From positions 1 to 64,000 of the forward strand of contig DF240516.1 of the NCBI GenBank assembly GCA_000507305.1: a DNA stretch of 64,000 nucleotides, in the 5' to 3' direction. The stretch is from Breviolum minutum Mf 1.05b.01 (Eukaryota > Sar > Dinophyceae > Suessiales > Symbiodiniaceae). The notes beneath the pieces were generated by a model, which saw only the letters and a list, made by a program, of their open reading frames with translations, had not been told where the DNA came from and did not search any database. Both the position numbers and the translations under genes were made by a program. Below, piece by piece: positions 32,409-43,124 of the stretch (position 1 is its first letter; each line of letters opens with the position of its first letter).

Positions 32409-34715
32409 TTGCTGAGATCTGGAGATCTTCTTTCGGACAATGTCAGAGTCGTCGCAGACAAGCCATTCCAGGGTGACAGCATGATGCAGGGGCTTGTCAT
32501 AGATGATTTTTTCGTAGTAAGCAAGGTGCCTCGTGGATTTGCTGGTGCTACCCCTGATGTCAAAGCAATTCGCAAGGCCATTGAAATCTATGACCGTGAA
32601 AAAATCATTGGCTCGCCTTCAAAAGATGTCTTTGGTGAGAGGTCTGCAAAAGTGATCGGAGCGCACATCAATGGCTCTGACCGTGCTTTAGATCGTGGAA
32701 TCTGCCCTTTAGGTACTCCATCTACAAAACGGTACGCATTGGCCTGGATAACTTTGCAGGTTTGTGCTTTGCCCTTTACGACCGACGTCTTGCACGTCTG
32801 TCTTCTTGGAGGTTGGATTTCGTTGCTCGCCTTTCGTCGTCCGCTCATGTCAATACTAAGTGCATCCTTCCGTTTGGTCGATTCCTCTGCCATTCGTCCT
32901 ATGAAGCCCCGCCTTGTCAGATTGACACGTGAGGTGGCAAATGAGCTGACCACTTTGGCTCTTCTGGTGTGCCTGGCTGTGTCTGATCTTCGTACTGAAG
33001 CGTGTCCATGGGTCTTTGCCACAGATGCTTCTATGAAGAAAGGCGCCATTTGCAAGGCTGAGATAAGTAAGGATTTCTCCAAGATTTTGTGGAGGACTTC
33101 GAGATCAAAAGGTGCCTACCATCGTCTCTTAACTCCTCTTCAAGCCCTTTCTCGACGTTTGGATTTGCTGGAGGAATTTGGTGGTCCTGATGCTGTGTCG
33201 GTATCCAGGCCCTTGGCATTCTGCTATGATTTCCTGGAAGTCTTTTCTGGTGCGGCAACGGTGTCTGACGCTCTTTCTGCCATGGGTTTCGTGGTGGGAC
33301 CCCCCATCGACATTTCCATCAGTGAAGAATATAATGTTCAGTGGGTTCGGGTCATATCGTGGATAACCCACATGATTGCCGCAAAGCGTCTTTCAGCAGT
33401 AATGTGTGAGCCGCCTTGTACCTCATTTTCAATAATGAGGCGTCCTGCCCTTCGTTCGAAATTTGTGCCGTATGGATTTAGGCCGAAGCATGAGCAGACA
33501 TTCCTGGGAAACCTTCTTGCCCTAAGATCTCTTCAGATCCTCCGTGTGGCTCTGATTAATGGTGCAGCTGCGATCCTTGAGACTCCTTTCAGTGCTCTCA
33601 CGAAACACCTGCCTCCTTTCCAGGCCTTGCTACGATCCAGTCAGGTCTCCATGTGTCGTACGGACAGCTGCATGTTTGGTTCCATCCATCTCAAGTCTTT
33701 CCGGTTCGTTGGGGTGCACGTTTGTCTGGAGGGCCTGAAGGTCAAATGTTCTCGTGACCACCGTCACGTTGTTATTGAGGGTACTTACACCAAGGCTTCC
33801 GCTACATATACCCCTGGGCTTGCCTTGACCTTGGCTCACACGTTCGCTCAGAGCATCCGTGACTACAAAAGGAAAGTTGAGGAATTGTCCGATCCGCCTA
33901 CTAAAGGTCTCGAAAGCCAGGTTGTCAATTCTTTGGCCCTATCTTCAAATTGGGAGGTGCATGATGCTTGGACTTTTCGTCGTCCTCGTCACATCAATAT
34001 CCTTGAGTTTTCGGTGTTAGAAAAGCTTGCCTTGGATTTGATTAAGAGTGGTAAGCCTTGCCGTGCCGTGTCTTTTGCGGATTCTTTTGTGGTTTCTGCT
34101 GCGGCCTCCAAAGGCCGAACCTCTTCCCATAGTCTTGCCCCTGTCCTCAGACGATACAATGCATTGTGTGTTGCAGGGGGCCTGTACATCAATGTGCCTT
34201 TTGTGCCGACTAGGCTCAATTGTTCCGATGACCCTACCCGTGATGTATCTCTGCGTTCTATCTCTGGGAGCTTCGATATCACAACGTGGAGCCAGGAAGA
34301 TGTGTACAAGGTCGCTGCCTTGCCCAAGCTTCGCAGATGGTGTTCGAATTGGCTCCGACTTATCCTGTCACTTGTGGGTCCTCCCTGTCTCTCTTGGTCA
34401 GATCGATCGACTTTTCGTCAAACGGCTTTTGACCATCGGCTTTTCCCTGGCCTGGAGCGGATCTGGCTAGACAACTTCGAAGACATCAAATGCCTCAACT
34501 GCCTAAGGGAAGGCCCGTGCTGCCTGCAACTTCACAGAACCGAGATGAATTGTTTTCTGCTTTCACAGGTTGGTGTCATCAACAGAACTTGCCACTTGAG
34601 AATTTACTTGAGGCTGCCCTGGTCAATGTTGAAGAAATCAATGCGATTCTGTCGGCCTATGGAAAGGCCCTTTACGCAGCTGGACGCCCTTATGGTCATT
34701 TTGCTGAAACGATAA
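32409..34715 (+). CDS. Retroelement RT palm + RNase H with embedded methyltransferase-like domain
   Basis: Residues ~28-40 carry LVIDDFFVVSKV (32491-32526), the catalytic aspartate pair of RT (YxDD-like). About residues 200-240 give the first RNase H block, VFATDASMKKGAICKAE. About residues 270-460 (33220-33800) follow with FLEVFSGAATVSDAL, PPIDISISEEYN and EPPCTSFSIMRR, resembling S-adenosylmethionine-binding motif I and a P-P-C catalytic-type loop of DNA methyltransferases. About residues 527-617 then give RHINILEFSVL, FADSFVVSAAASKGRTSS and NCSDDPTRD, matching the later RNase H blocks of DIRS elements. The last ~70 codons (after ~34490) overlap the recombinase ORF and are probably not translated. 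The start given is a non-ATG codon; translation likely continues from the preceding frame. Confidence 0.75.
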   Translation: MLRSGDLLSDNVRVVADKPFQGDSMMQGLVIDDFFVVSKVPRGFAGATPDVKAIRKAIEIYDREKIIGSPSKDVFGERSAKVIGAHINGSDRALDRGICPLGTPSTKRYALAWITLQVCALPFTTDVLHVCLLGGWISLLAFRRPLMSILSASFRLVDSSAIRPMKPRLVRLTREVANELTTLALLVCLAVSDLRTEACPWVFATDASMKKGAICKAEISKDFSKILWRTSRSKGAYHRLLTPLQALSRRLDLLEEFGGPDAVSVSRPLAFCYDFLEVFSGAATVSDALSAMGFVVGPPIDISISEEYNVQWVRVISWITHMIAAKRLSAVMCEPPCTSFSIMRRPALRSKFVPYGFRPKHEQTFLGNLLALRSLQILRVALINGAAAILETPFSALTKHLPPFQALLRSSQVSMCRTDSCMFGSIHLKSFRFVGVHVCLEGLKVKCSRDHRHVVIEGTYTKASATYTPGLALTLAHTFAQSIRDYKRKVEELSDPPTKGLESQVVNSLALSSNWEVHDAWTFRRPRHINILEFSVLEKLALDLIKSGKPCRAVSFADSFVVSAAASKGRTSSHSLAPVLRRYNALCVAGGLYINVPFVPTRLNCSDDPTRDVSLRSISGSFDITTWSQEDVYKVAALPKLRRWCSNWLRLILSLVGPPCLSWSDRSTFRQTAFDHRLFPGLERIWLDNFEDIKCLNCLREGPCCLQLHRTEMNCFLLSQVGVINRTCHLRIYLRLPWSMLKKSMRFCRPMERPFTQLDALMVILLKR

Positions 34716-35495
34716 ATGCGGTGGTTTCTCAAAGACCAGTTTTACGGCGGAATCTTCAACAGGCTTGGGACTATGCTTTTGCCTGGGTCAGGGCTGAACC
34801 CCCGACCCATCATCTCGCTTGCCCTTGGCAAGTTCTTTTGGCGATTCTTTCAACGGCACTACTGTGGGGGTGGACGAGAGTTGCAGGTGTATGTGCTTTA
34901 TGCTTTGGCGGCATTTTACGAATGGGTGAAGTTTTGAATGCATACAGATATGATCTTTTGCTGCCCCTTGATACCTATGACACAAACAATTTTGCTCTTT
35001 TGGCTAGAACCGAAGACGAGATTCTCAGCGGCTCGACACCAATCAACTAAAATAGATGCTCCTGACCTTCTACGCGTCATCTCCATTGCCTTCTCGAAGC
35101 TAGCTCCTAAAGAAAAACTGTGGCCTATGTCAGGGCAAACTCTGCGAGCAAGATTCAGGACGATTTTGACTGCTTTGAACCTTGATAGGGTGCATCCGGG
35201 GATGCAACAACTGGAGTTGGCAAGCCTTAGGCCAGGTGGTGCTACTTGGCTGCTACAAGCAACAGAGCAATCGGAACTAGTTCGTCGACGAGGACGATGG
35301 GTAACTGCGAAGGTAATGGAAGTCTATTTACAAGAAGTGTCGGCTGCCAGATTTCTAAACTGTTTGGATGAGGAGCAAAAACAAAAAGTGTTTGGTCTGG
35401 CTTACGGATTTTTGGGTATCTTGGGAAAAGCAGAAGGTCTTCATGCGGCAAAAATCCAAGTGAACATATGGTACAAAATTTTCTGCTGGACATAA
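34490..35495 (+). pseudogene. Retroelement tyrosine recombinase, one frame change
   Basis: Begins with ATG at 34490 (MPQLPKGRPVLPATSQNRDE). Frame 2 carries the core-binding helices and the first catalytic arginine in FGGILRMGEV (~34904). Around 34990-35010 the protein-like text moves to frame 0 (LEPKTRFSAARHQSTKIDAP). This frame includes SLRPGGATWLL (35224 onward, second arginine block), VRRRGRWVTAKVMEVYLQE with the tryptophan and the tyrosine nucleophile (EVYL, ~35320), and ends at 35495. Both arginines, W and Y are present, so only the frame change disables it. The usual H of HxxR appears replaced (LASLRPGG). It ends 33 bases before B1. Confidence 0.75.
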
Positions 35496-35528
35496 TGTGC
35501 TTTCGAAGGCAATGGGTGTGGAAATGAC

Positions 35529-35611
35529 GGGTCAAATGCAGCATCAAATGAATGCCTGCCTGTGTGATACTTCCATGAGAGGATGGCAAAAAGGAGTGTG
35601 CTTGATGGCTT
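35529..35611 (+). repeat. Internal split repeat B1
   Basis: 83 bases identical to 35693-35775, starting GGGTCAAATGCAGCATCAAA and ending GTGCTTGATGGCTT. It begins 33 bases after the recombinase stop codon. Confidence 0.95.
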
Positions 35612-35692
35612 GAAACAAGTAAGCCTGAATGTGTAACTCCTTTCTTCTCAAGCTTCACCCTAGTGGCCCTCCCGCCCTACATATGTCCAGCA
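35610..35692 (+). repeat. Internal split repeat A2
   Basis: The first 48 bases equal A1; the remaining 35 bases (CCCTAGTGGCCCTCCCGCCC and on) are not in A1. It lies between B1 and B2. Confidence 0.9.
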
Positions 35693-35775
35693 GGGTCAAA
35701 TGCAGCATCAAATGAATGCCTGCCTGTGTGATACTTCCATGAGAGGATGGCAAAAAGGAGTGTGCTTGATGGCTT
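35693..35775 (+). repeat. Right split repeat B2
   Basis: Exact second copy of B1; the element ends at GGCTT, followed by genomic ATATAGTACC. Confidence 0.95.
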
Positions 35776-36024
35776 ATATAGTACCAATTATATAGGTTCT
35801 TGTTTTATTTCTTTGGAAAAAAAATCCAGGAAATTTCCTTGGAATCCCAACTATCCACAGAAACAAAAACCTCTTTTTGAACTCCAGGAGATGGCTGAAC
35901 ATGATATTAAACCCAGCGAACATTGCACGGATAGCTCAGCTCTGCATGGGAAAAAACACCTTGAGGAGATGACCTGTGGTAGCATTTAAATTTAAGTCAA
36001 AGAGGAATGAACCTATCAATAGTT
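35776..36024. other. No gene seen
   Basis: Short AT-rich flank between the retroelement and the palindromic element; nothing recognised. Confidence 0.4.
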
Positions 36025-36162
36025 GTTTCCTGGTTCCCTGAATAGGTGGTAGGTGATATATATAGTCACCCAATAGGCAATATCTAAGTGGTATATAAGT
36101 GGTACATACTGCTAATTGGGGGATTATATATCACCTACCACCTATTAGGGGAACCAGGAAAC
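36025..36162. mobile_element. Inverted-repeat element with ~50-base arms
   Basis: Arms begin GTTTCCTGGTTCCC and continue through ATAGGTGGTAGGTGATATAT, about 29 of the first 31 bases matching. Between them is a short TAAGTGGTA direct repeat. No target duplication is obvious. Only copy in the window. Confidence 0.75.
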
Positions 36163-36492
36163 TCCATTGAATCTAGAACCAAAATTGCCAGTTAGTAGTG
36201 ATTCTTCAGCCCCTTTTGGTGATTGAGACTTATCTTGGGAATGTTTCTGGGGTTGTGAGAATGCCTCCAAACTTGTTCCCCGAAAAAAGGCTCGTTTCCC
36301 GGGATAAGCTGCAAAAAAGTCAAGAACCTCAAGTACCAGAACTCGGCGTCATTGGCTGAAGTTACACACTCAACGGCTGTGACATCATTAGGGTGAACTT
36401 GTAGATTTATTTCCAACCAACGACATGTGTGTATTGTAAACCAAACTGAATTTTGGCGATGGCTGTGATGATCGTCCTTCTATTGGAAAGAA

Positions 36493-36591
36493 AGGTGGTG
36501 GAAACTCAAAGATATTTTCACTTTTACCCCTACCAGCAAAAATGATCCAATCTGACTAATATTTTTCACATGGGTTGAAACCACCAACTAG
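36493..36591. mobile_element. MITE-like element, family CTAGGTGGTGG (copy 3)
   Basis: Left AGGTGGTGGAAACTCAAAGA, right GGGTTGAAACCACCAACTAG; interior shares AAAATGATCCAAT with the copy at 7913. Confidence 0.6.
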
Positions 36592-37211
36592 AAAGACTCT
36601 TGGTGCGATTAAGGTAGGGACACGCCTTTTGTTTCAGACCTCTCATGTGGTTGATTTATTTCGTGGTTGAACTTGCCGGTTGACCAAAAACATTGGCCAA
36701 ATGATTTTCATATGAGGTGCGTTTGAAAAAACTGTGCTTCTTGATGAAATGCAGGGATCATGCATATCTTGGATTGTCTCGGAACGCATCCAAAACCATA
36801 GGGGACTCAGGACTCACAAGAAAGTCAAGACTGAACACCATGAGATGAAAGCCATGTAAAACAATAGGGTCTCACAAATTTTGCCCATGTTCTTTGGGAG
36901 AACCACAAGTTTTGACTGTATTTAAGAATACGGGAGGCTTTTTTGAACGATGTGAAGCCGGAAGGGCTGCGGGCCATGTTGAGACATACCCAGTTGGGGG
37001 AGCAACCGCGCTCCGTTGGATTCCGTTGTTTGGCAAATGCATGAGGCTATAACTTAGCGATTGAAGCCTATGGCAGGACGGTCTTTTACAGCCGGAGTGG
37101 GAGGTTGTGAACGAAAAAAGGGGCTGTTGGATATGGGGGTTATCTAGGGATGGTTGATGGTTCATTTCCTTAAGAAAGGATGCTATCCTGTTGTCCCTCA
37201 AATAATTTGCG

Positions 37212-37397
37212 TTGAATGCAAATTTGAAGGGACACCAGTGTGGGGTGCTCCTATTCCGAAAGAAAGTTCAGATGTGGGTAGCCAAATGGGAAGCTAAGTG
37301 GGGAAAAAAGATTAGAGTTTTTAGTGCTGTGATATCCCATGAAAAAGGTTCCTACTTCAGAAAAATACGAGAGGAGGGGCATCGACCTGTATCGTGA
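37212..37397 (+). CDS. Weak candidate coding segment
   Basis: Open frame ending at TGA (37395-37397) with basic text KKVQMWVAKWEAKWGKKIRV. No clear splice pair and no recognised domain. Confidence 0.25.
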   Translation: MNANLKGHQCGVLLFRKKVQMWVAKWEAKWGKKIRVFSAVISHEKGSYFRKIREEGHRPVS

Positions 37398-37961
37398 CAT
37401 CAAAACGATGACGTGCTAGAAATGCCAGGCTTGGAATGAAGGATGTCAACATTTGACATATATGACTATCCTGTCCCAATGCCGTGTTCGTTGTTACTGG
37501 AAGCCGAGGATATACGAGACTGAGGGTGCACTACAGCTGCTGAAGGTGTCAACCGATCAGTTCTGTCGGTGGATGGGAGTGGATCAATTATTGGAACCAT
37601 TAGTCAAAAACCGGTAGTTTTTGATCATTTGTTTTGGGATAATTTTGTTCAAGCACATACTACAAGCTGCATATTGCTTCAATGTCATCATGCCAAAGCC
37701 GCGTTGGCTTTTTCGCAGGCAATGGCAGGAGATGGTCATACACCAACGTCCGGAAAGCCATTTGGGAGAATCGCTTTTGAGATGCAACATGTTCAAACAC
37801 ACCCAACCAATCTGTTTCTAGGGGGGGGCATTTCCGGCAGTTGTTGTTTTTTTTTGAAAGGGGCGAGATTCGGCCGATTTTTTTGTGGGAGAAGATTCTT
37901 GAGAAGATCCCAAATTTTAATTGGCATCCATATGAAGTTGTGAATACTCTTCAAACATATT

Positions 37962-38060
37962 CTGGGTGGTGGTTTCAAATATTTTTTTTTTCACCCCTAC
38001 TTGGGGAAGATTCCCATTTTGACGTTCATATTTTTCAGATGGGTTGAAACCACCAACCAG
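37962..38060. mobile_element. MITE-like element, family CTAGGTGGTGG (copy 4)
   Basis: Left CTGGGTGGTGGTTTCAAATA, right GGGTTGAAACCACCAACCAG; interior CCCCTACTTGGGGAAGAT as in copy 2. Confidence 0.7.
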
Positions 38061-38226
38061 TATTTGACATGAAAGCCTCAAACCTCCTAAGGCTCTCATC
38101 CTATCATGGAATTCTCTACGCCCTCGCAAAGGAGGGGGCCTGGCTGAAATCGCCAGGGAGCCTTATGGGACTGACACCAGAAAATACCACGGTGGGAGAT
38201 TCATCGCCATTTTTTTTGACTCGAAA

Positions 38227-38255
38227 CATGTAAAAAAAACAGTTTTTTTTACATG
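38227..38255. other. Perfect short hairpin
   Basis: CATGTAAAAAAAAC followed by its near-complement TTTTTTTTACATG, a ~13-base stem with a 2-4-base loop; isolated and of unknown role. Confidence 0.7.
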
Positions 38256-38719
38256 ACACACATATATATATATATAGATATATATGTATATACTTTTGAT
38301 GGAAGACATTTTTGCAGAAATCCACTAGTTGATATGGTAAATATCCCAGAGATTGTACATGATATATCAACTGGTTCACCTGAAGTTTTCTCCGAAGCAA
38401 CTTTAGAACTTCACTCCTTTGACCATCTTCCAGCTTCTTTCAACACATGACCCCCAGATCCATTGGCCGTTTGGAAAAGCTACACTTATGCGGAAGCCAA
38501 AAGATCACTTTGAACCACCTGGTATGTTTATTGATCAGTGTAGGCATCCTACGATCAAGACCTCTTGTGGTACTTAGTGGCTTGTCATGTCTTTATATAG
38601 TATTCGAAGGGAAAAAAATATGTGTCTGTCTTATTTCTGTTGTCTTTTCTTCCACCATTCCTTCCACCCCTTCTGAAAACTTCTGGACCATGGACCATAC
38701 TCCACTCCCGGCCTTTTTC

Positions 38720-38938
38720 CAGCAGCAAAACACCAGCAAAACATCCAAAACCTGCGAGGTTAGAAATCTTGGAAGATATGTTGGAGAATGAAATCCAACC
38801 AACTCGGAGGGTGCGGTTTTGGGTGGGTGGAACTTTTTCATTGGATGAAAATTGGTGGAGCTCCAGGGATGCGATGATGAGTTTTCTCCCCGGGGGGTCG
38901 ATGTGGAACTCAACTCGTTGGATGATTTGATATGTAGA
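38720..38938 (+). CDS. Weak candidate exon(s)
   Basis: One frame reads ARLEILEDMLENEIQPTRRV; another, after TCCAG at ~38860, reads CDDEFSPRGVDVELNSLDDL and ends at a GTCGTT donor. They could be two exons or one with an indel. No family recognised. Confidence 0.3.
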
Positions 38939-38999
38939 GGTCGTTGGAATTTGGTTAGGAAAAAAAACACCTTCCCAACAAAAGGTCACCAAATAAGCT

Positions 39000-40454
39000 C
39001 ACCAAAAATTGGTGGTTTGGTTATGGTTGGTTCAAAATTTTACCACATTCTTGTAAGTAATCTCCAAGAGCCGATTTTTGTTTGCATGCCGCCATTTCTT
39101 CTTTTTTTTTCAAAAGGAACTAAGTGTTTTGTTTGATGAATGCTAAAAATTGCAGGGGCTGTTTGGTAGTTTGATATTTTTTTTGCATATTTCAAAGATT
39201 GAAGTCTTTTTCATAGGAAGTACGGAATTACCACGCACCCATTGCCTGATTCGTCTGGTTTGTTCATGAAATGGCGCCTAACAATTGAGTTGGCAAATTG
39301 TTTGGAAATATGATAACCCGTGTTTATCTAGTGTTATTTTCTACTGATCTAATCACAATATCAATTGATCTCTATAACATCATTTTGAAGCATCTAATTT
39401 CATCACTCAATCTCAATACGATGTAGTCTCATCCGTATCTATCAAGGCATGCCTTTCATAGGTATCTTCCAGGTCCTTGAAGCTTCACAATCCGCTAGCA
39501 TCGTGGTACGGGGATACATGAACTTTTGTCTGATTGTCCTTAAAAGTATACATTGGTCTTTATTTGTGTGTTTATCCTTGACTTATCCTAGGTTTGTCTT
39601 TATGGCTGATCTTCCAACCCCGTGTAACGTACCCTAGCCAACGTAAATAAGGCCTTATTAACGGGCATGTTTTCACCATTGATTTCCCTTTAAGGCAAGG
39701 AGGTAGGGTAGGGTAGGTTGATTAGGTTGATTAGCCATGTGAAACTCTTGGAAATTTGTGAATCCCTACCTGCCTTCTCCAAATTCCTTCGGTTTTTTGC
39801 CAGACCTTCAATCTCTTGGTCTTGGCCTACAGCCACTGAGCTCCCATTAGTCATTGGATCGGGGGAATCCCATCCTGACCCTGGGGGACGCCGGGGGTTT
39901 GTAGATTCAAGCCATAGATACTTTGAAAAACTAAAGGTGCCAAGGTTTTGGGGCCCTAAAATGGAGAATGTCATTGGATTTGGCTCATTGTGGAGAGATA
40001 GCTTTGTTACCACTTGAGCAATGAGAAAAAAAGGTTTATAGGTGACTATACTACTCAGGTAACGTATATAGGGATTAGAAAAGCCAATATAAGGATCAAT
40101 ATTTAACCACCAGTATAATGGAAACTTGGAGTTTTTTTGTGGCTCACTTATCACTGGTATTCTTTGTTGGGGTCGGTAGATTTGGAGAATGGAAGAAGAA
40201 ACATCTTACGTAAGTATGGATGGCCAGTTCTGCAAATCTTGGAGCGGTTGGTGTTGGGAAGTCTGAAAGTGGTCATTGCCCAAAAAGAAAGCACTTTCAT
40301 TTGAACGGCTGGTTCGATTCGAATGGAAAAAATGCGCAAATCGATACAGTCACATGGCAACAAAAATATCATCATTTTCAGTGAAATTGGAAATGTATAT
40401 CTTCATTCACGGTTTATTTTCGAAACAGCTATGTTTCTTCAGCGTTTTTGTTTT
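39000..40454. other. No clear gene
   Basis: Contains a dispersed repeat around 40038-40135 (listed separately). Otherwise only short open stretches without splice support. Confidence 0.35.
40038..40135. repeat. Dispersed repeat with CCAGTATAATGGAAA (copy 1)
   Basis: Shares GTATATAGGGATTA and AACCACCAGTATAATGGAAA with 63057-63152 and, more weakly, 51775-51850. Contains a weak inverted pair ATAGGGAT/ATCCCTAT in the better copy. Confidence 0.55.
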
Positions 40455-40994
<540 letters not shown>

Positions 40995-41008
40995 GCGGCC
41001 CGCAAAAG

Positions 41009-41215
41009 GCAACGGTGGCGAGTTCGCACGCGTGCTGGAGACCATTGAAGCTTTGCTGAGCATTTTTATGGAAACTTCTCACAAGTCGATGAAGTTTTGG
41101 ACCTCGGGTGATTCAATTCGTGACCTTTTGATTCATTCCCCAGAGGGTCACAAAGAATTGCCAGGACTCCAAGTTTTTTTTCAGAGCATTTTCGAAATTA
41201 CCTACCCTCCCATTG
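41009..41215 (+). CDS. Candidate exon beside the TTG array
   Basis: Open + strand frame starting right after the microsatellite (AG at 41007-41008) and reaching a GTGAAG donor at 41216. Reads FARVLETIEALLSIFMETSH, GDSIRDLLIHSPEGHKELPG and FQSIFEITYPP, strongly protein-like and helical. No family recognised. The array sits in the presumed polypyrimidine position of the acceptor. Confidence 0.5.
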
Positions 41216-41570
41216 GTGAAGAAACATGGTTCCATGAAAATGGCAATCGGAGATTCTTTTTGGAAAACATCACTTTCTTTTTGTTCCATTCCTTGGAGAG
41301 TGTTTCATGATAAATTGATGCTTGGGTTGGTGATTTGGCTTGGATGACGTTTGCATAGCATTTTTCGAGGATTTTTTTTCCAAGATGATTCCCCAACACC
41401 GCCGATCTTTTTTTCCCCAGATTTGGTTAGATTTGAAACCTTTTTGGAGTGAAGCTGGACGATGCGAACAGCCATGAAGGCCATGAAATATGAAAAACAT
41501 CGAAGGCACCACATCCCTTCGTTTCTATAGGATGATCCAAGAAGGGACTTTTTTTGGTTGCACATTTCAG

Positions 41571-41650
41571 GTGTTTCGGCTGGGTGGCTCTTCCATCCAA
41601 CATCCTAAGGATTACATGCAGAAAATGGGTGTCCTTGAGCTCAATTTGGG
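41571..41650 (+). CDS. Candidate exon
   Basis: Acceptor TGCACATTTCAG and donor GTTGGG enclose one open frame, VFRLGGSSIQHPKDYMQKMG and VLELNLG. Its phase does not follow from the exon ending at 41215, so another exon would be needed between. Confidence 0.45.
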
Positions 41651-42301
41651 GTTGGGGTGGGGCCGTTTTTTTTCACGAAAGTTGCTTGCTTTTGCGGCAA
41701 ACAAAAACCCATATTTTGCGCTGACCACTTTTTTTTTTCGAGAGTGATGATGTAAGTAGTGATTTTTTAGTTTTTTTTGTCTATTTCACCTTTTTGATTG
41801 AAGTGTTAGGACGTATCACTCAAAAAAGATAAGGTTTTTAGTACGACCTCCACAATTTCACCTTAGAAACCACGGAAAAAGGCACCTCACCTTGCCGACT
41901 GTCAATGACAGGGCAGCAAAGGAGTAGAATGAGGAAGTAGATTTTTCTGATATGCAGCAGTGATAATATGTACATCTCATGTACTGTAGACAGTCTAGGT
42001 ACATAATTTGGATATCTCCAGAAGTGAAACGTATATCAACCAAATGCAGTAGTTTGCAGTGCAAGAACGCAAGAATTTCCAGCTGTTACCCCGCTGCTCA
42101 GTTGGAACCTTCAATTCTGACCTTCCTCTATGGCATGCGTGCAGCGGAAAGTGCAGACCCCAGCGTTAAAGAAGAAGTGACCGAGTGACCTCTGATGGAG
42201 GCTACCACCCCCCCCCCCGGAAATAAGACCTTTATCTAAGGATTATTAAGGGATCATGGTGGTTAATAAAGATTATCATCATCACCCACGGGTCCCCCGA
42301 G

Positions 42302-42364
42302 GTGCTGGCCAGATAGATCAAGGTTTAGAGCTCTTCAGACGTATGAAGGCCCAAGGCTTGAAGA
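42302..42364 (+). CDS. Candidate PPR exon (helix B)
   Basis: Reads QIDQGLELFRRMKAQGLK, the classic second helix of a pentatricopeptide motif. Acceptor CCCCGAG. It could be an early exon of the PPR gene at 50490 onward or of a separate PPR gene. Right limit uncertain. Confidence 0.5.
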
Positions 42365-42953
42365 TTCTTGGCGAAAACGATGAAACCGATTCGTGGTGGG
42401 GTGGGTGGGGTGGGTGGTGGCATATAGGATGTACTAATATATATATATATATGATATATGTATGTATATTTATATATGTGCACATATTATATCTATATAT
42501 ACGGAATATCTATAAAAATCAAAAACCATCGAAACAAATTGAGTCACCGGCAAAAAGCGCAAGCATTTTTGGAAGGATTATGATCATGTTCCTGTGTGTG
42601 CATCTCAGCCTGATTTTTTGATGGGCTCTGCGGTTCGAATAGAACATTTTGTTCTAAATTCGCTCACTGAAGGCTCACCCCCGGAGGTTTTCCTTTTCAT
42701 TTCCCCTTTTAAATAGTACACTTCGGTAAAGTAACATAGCAATGGAACATCAACAATTTCAGGTTAGTTTGCCAGAGGGTATTGTACATGATAATAGCAA
42801 GGTAATAGTTTGTGAAGCAATAGTGAAGATAAGATGATGCCCCATGTGAACCCTGTGAAGCACGGGGAGTTGACTTATGATCTGCGAGGAATTTGTTGAG
42901 ATTTCTTTCAAAGATGGTTGTTTAGCATTGGGGGTGATCTGTCAGTTTCAGGC

Positions 42954-43020
42954 GTTGTTGAGGTTCATGAAATATGATTCGATTCACCCTGAACGATACG
43001 ACTTTAGACCTGAAGAAACG
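42954..43020 (+). CDS. Weak candidate exon
   Basis: After acceptor TCAGTTTCAG one frame reads ALLRFMKYDSIHPERYDFRP. Resembles a degenerate PPR helix B followed by linker, but not decisive. Confidence 0.3.
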
Positions 43021-43124
43021 GAAAGTAGATGTTCCACCTGCTCTGGTTGGAGTCGGAAGGTGGCCGGTGGCAAGTTTTCGGCTTTTGTTTCAGAACCATC
43101 ACTGTCACCATACTTTTTGAACTG

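Larger units (their letters stand above)
28535..35775 (+). mobile_element. DIRS-order tyrosine-recombinase retroelement with split direct repeats (PAT/Ngaro-like)
   Basis: The 7.2-kb element is bounded by split direct repeats. A1 (28535-28582, 48 bases) recurs exactly as the start of A2 (35610-35657). B1 (35529-35611, 83 bases) recurs exactly as B2 (35693-35775). The order A1-coding-B1-A2-B2 is that of PAT and Ngaro elements. TT sits at all three junctions (genome/A1, B1/A2, B2/genome), so an empty site ...CTCAA-TT-ATATAG... without target duplication is predicted, as expected for tyrosine recombinase integration. The coding region runs gag-like, reverse transcriptase, RNase H with an embedded methyltransferase-like domain, and tyrosine recombinase. 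Several frame changes suggest a non-autonomous relic or sequencing errors. A methyltransferase domain is known from DIRS and PAT elements but not Ngaro. Confidence 0.85.

Noticed and set aside
28535-35775. LTR retrotransposon (Gypsy or Copia)
   Set aside because: No long terminal repeats, no integrase or aspartic protease motifs; split direct repeats and a tyrosine recombinase are present instead.
38227-38255. Rho-independent type terminator
   Set aside because: Perfect hairpin exists but the setting is a eukaryotic nuclear intergenic region with no gene ending there.
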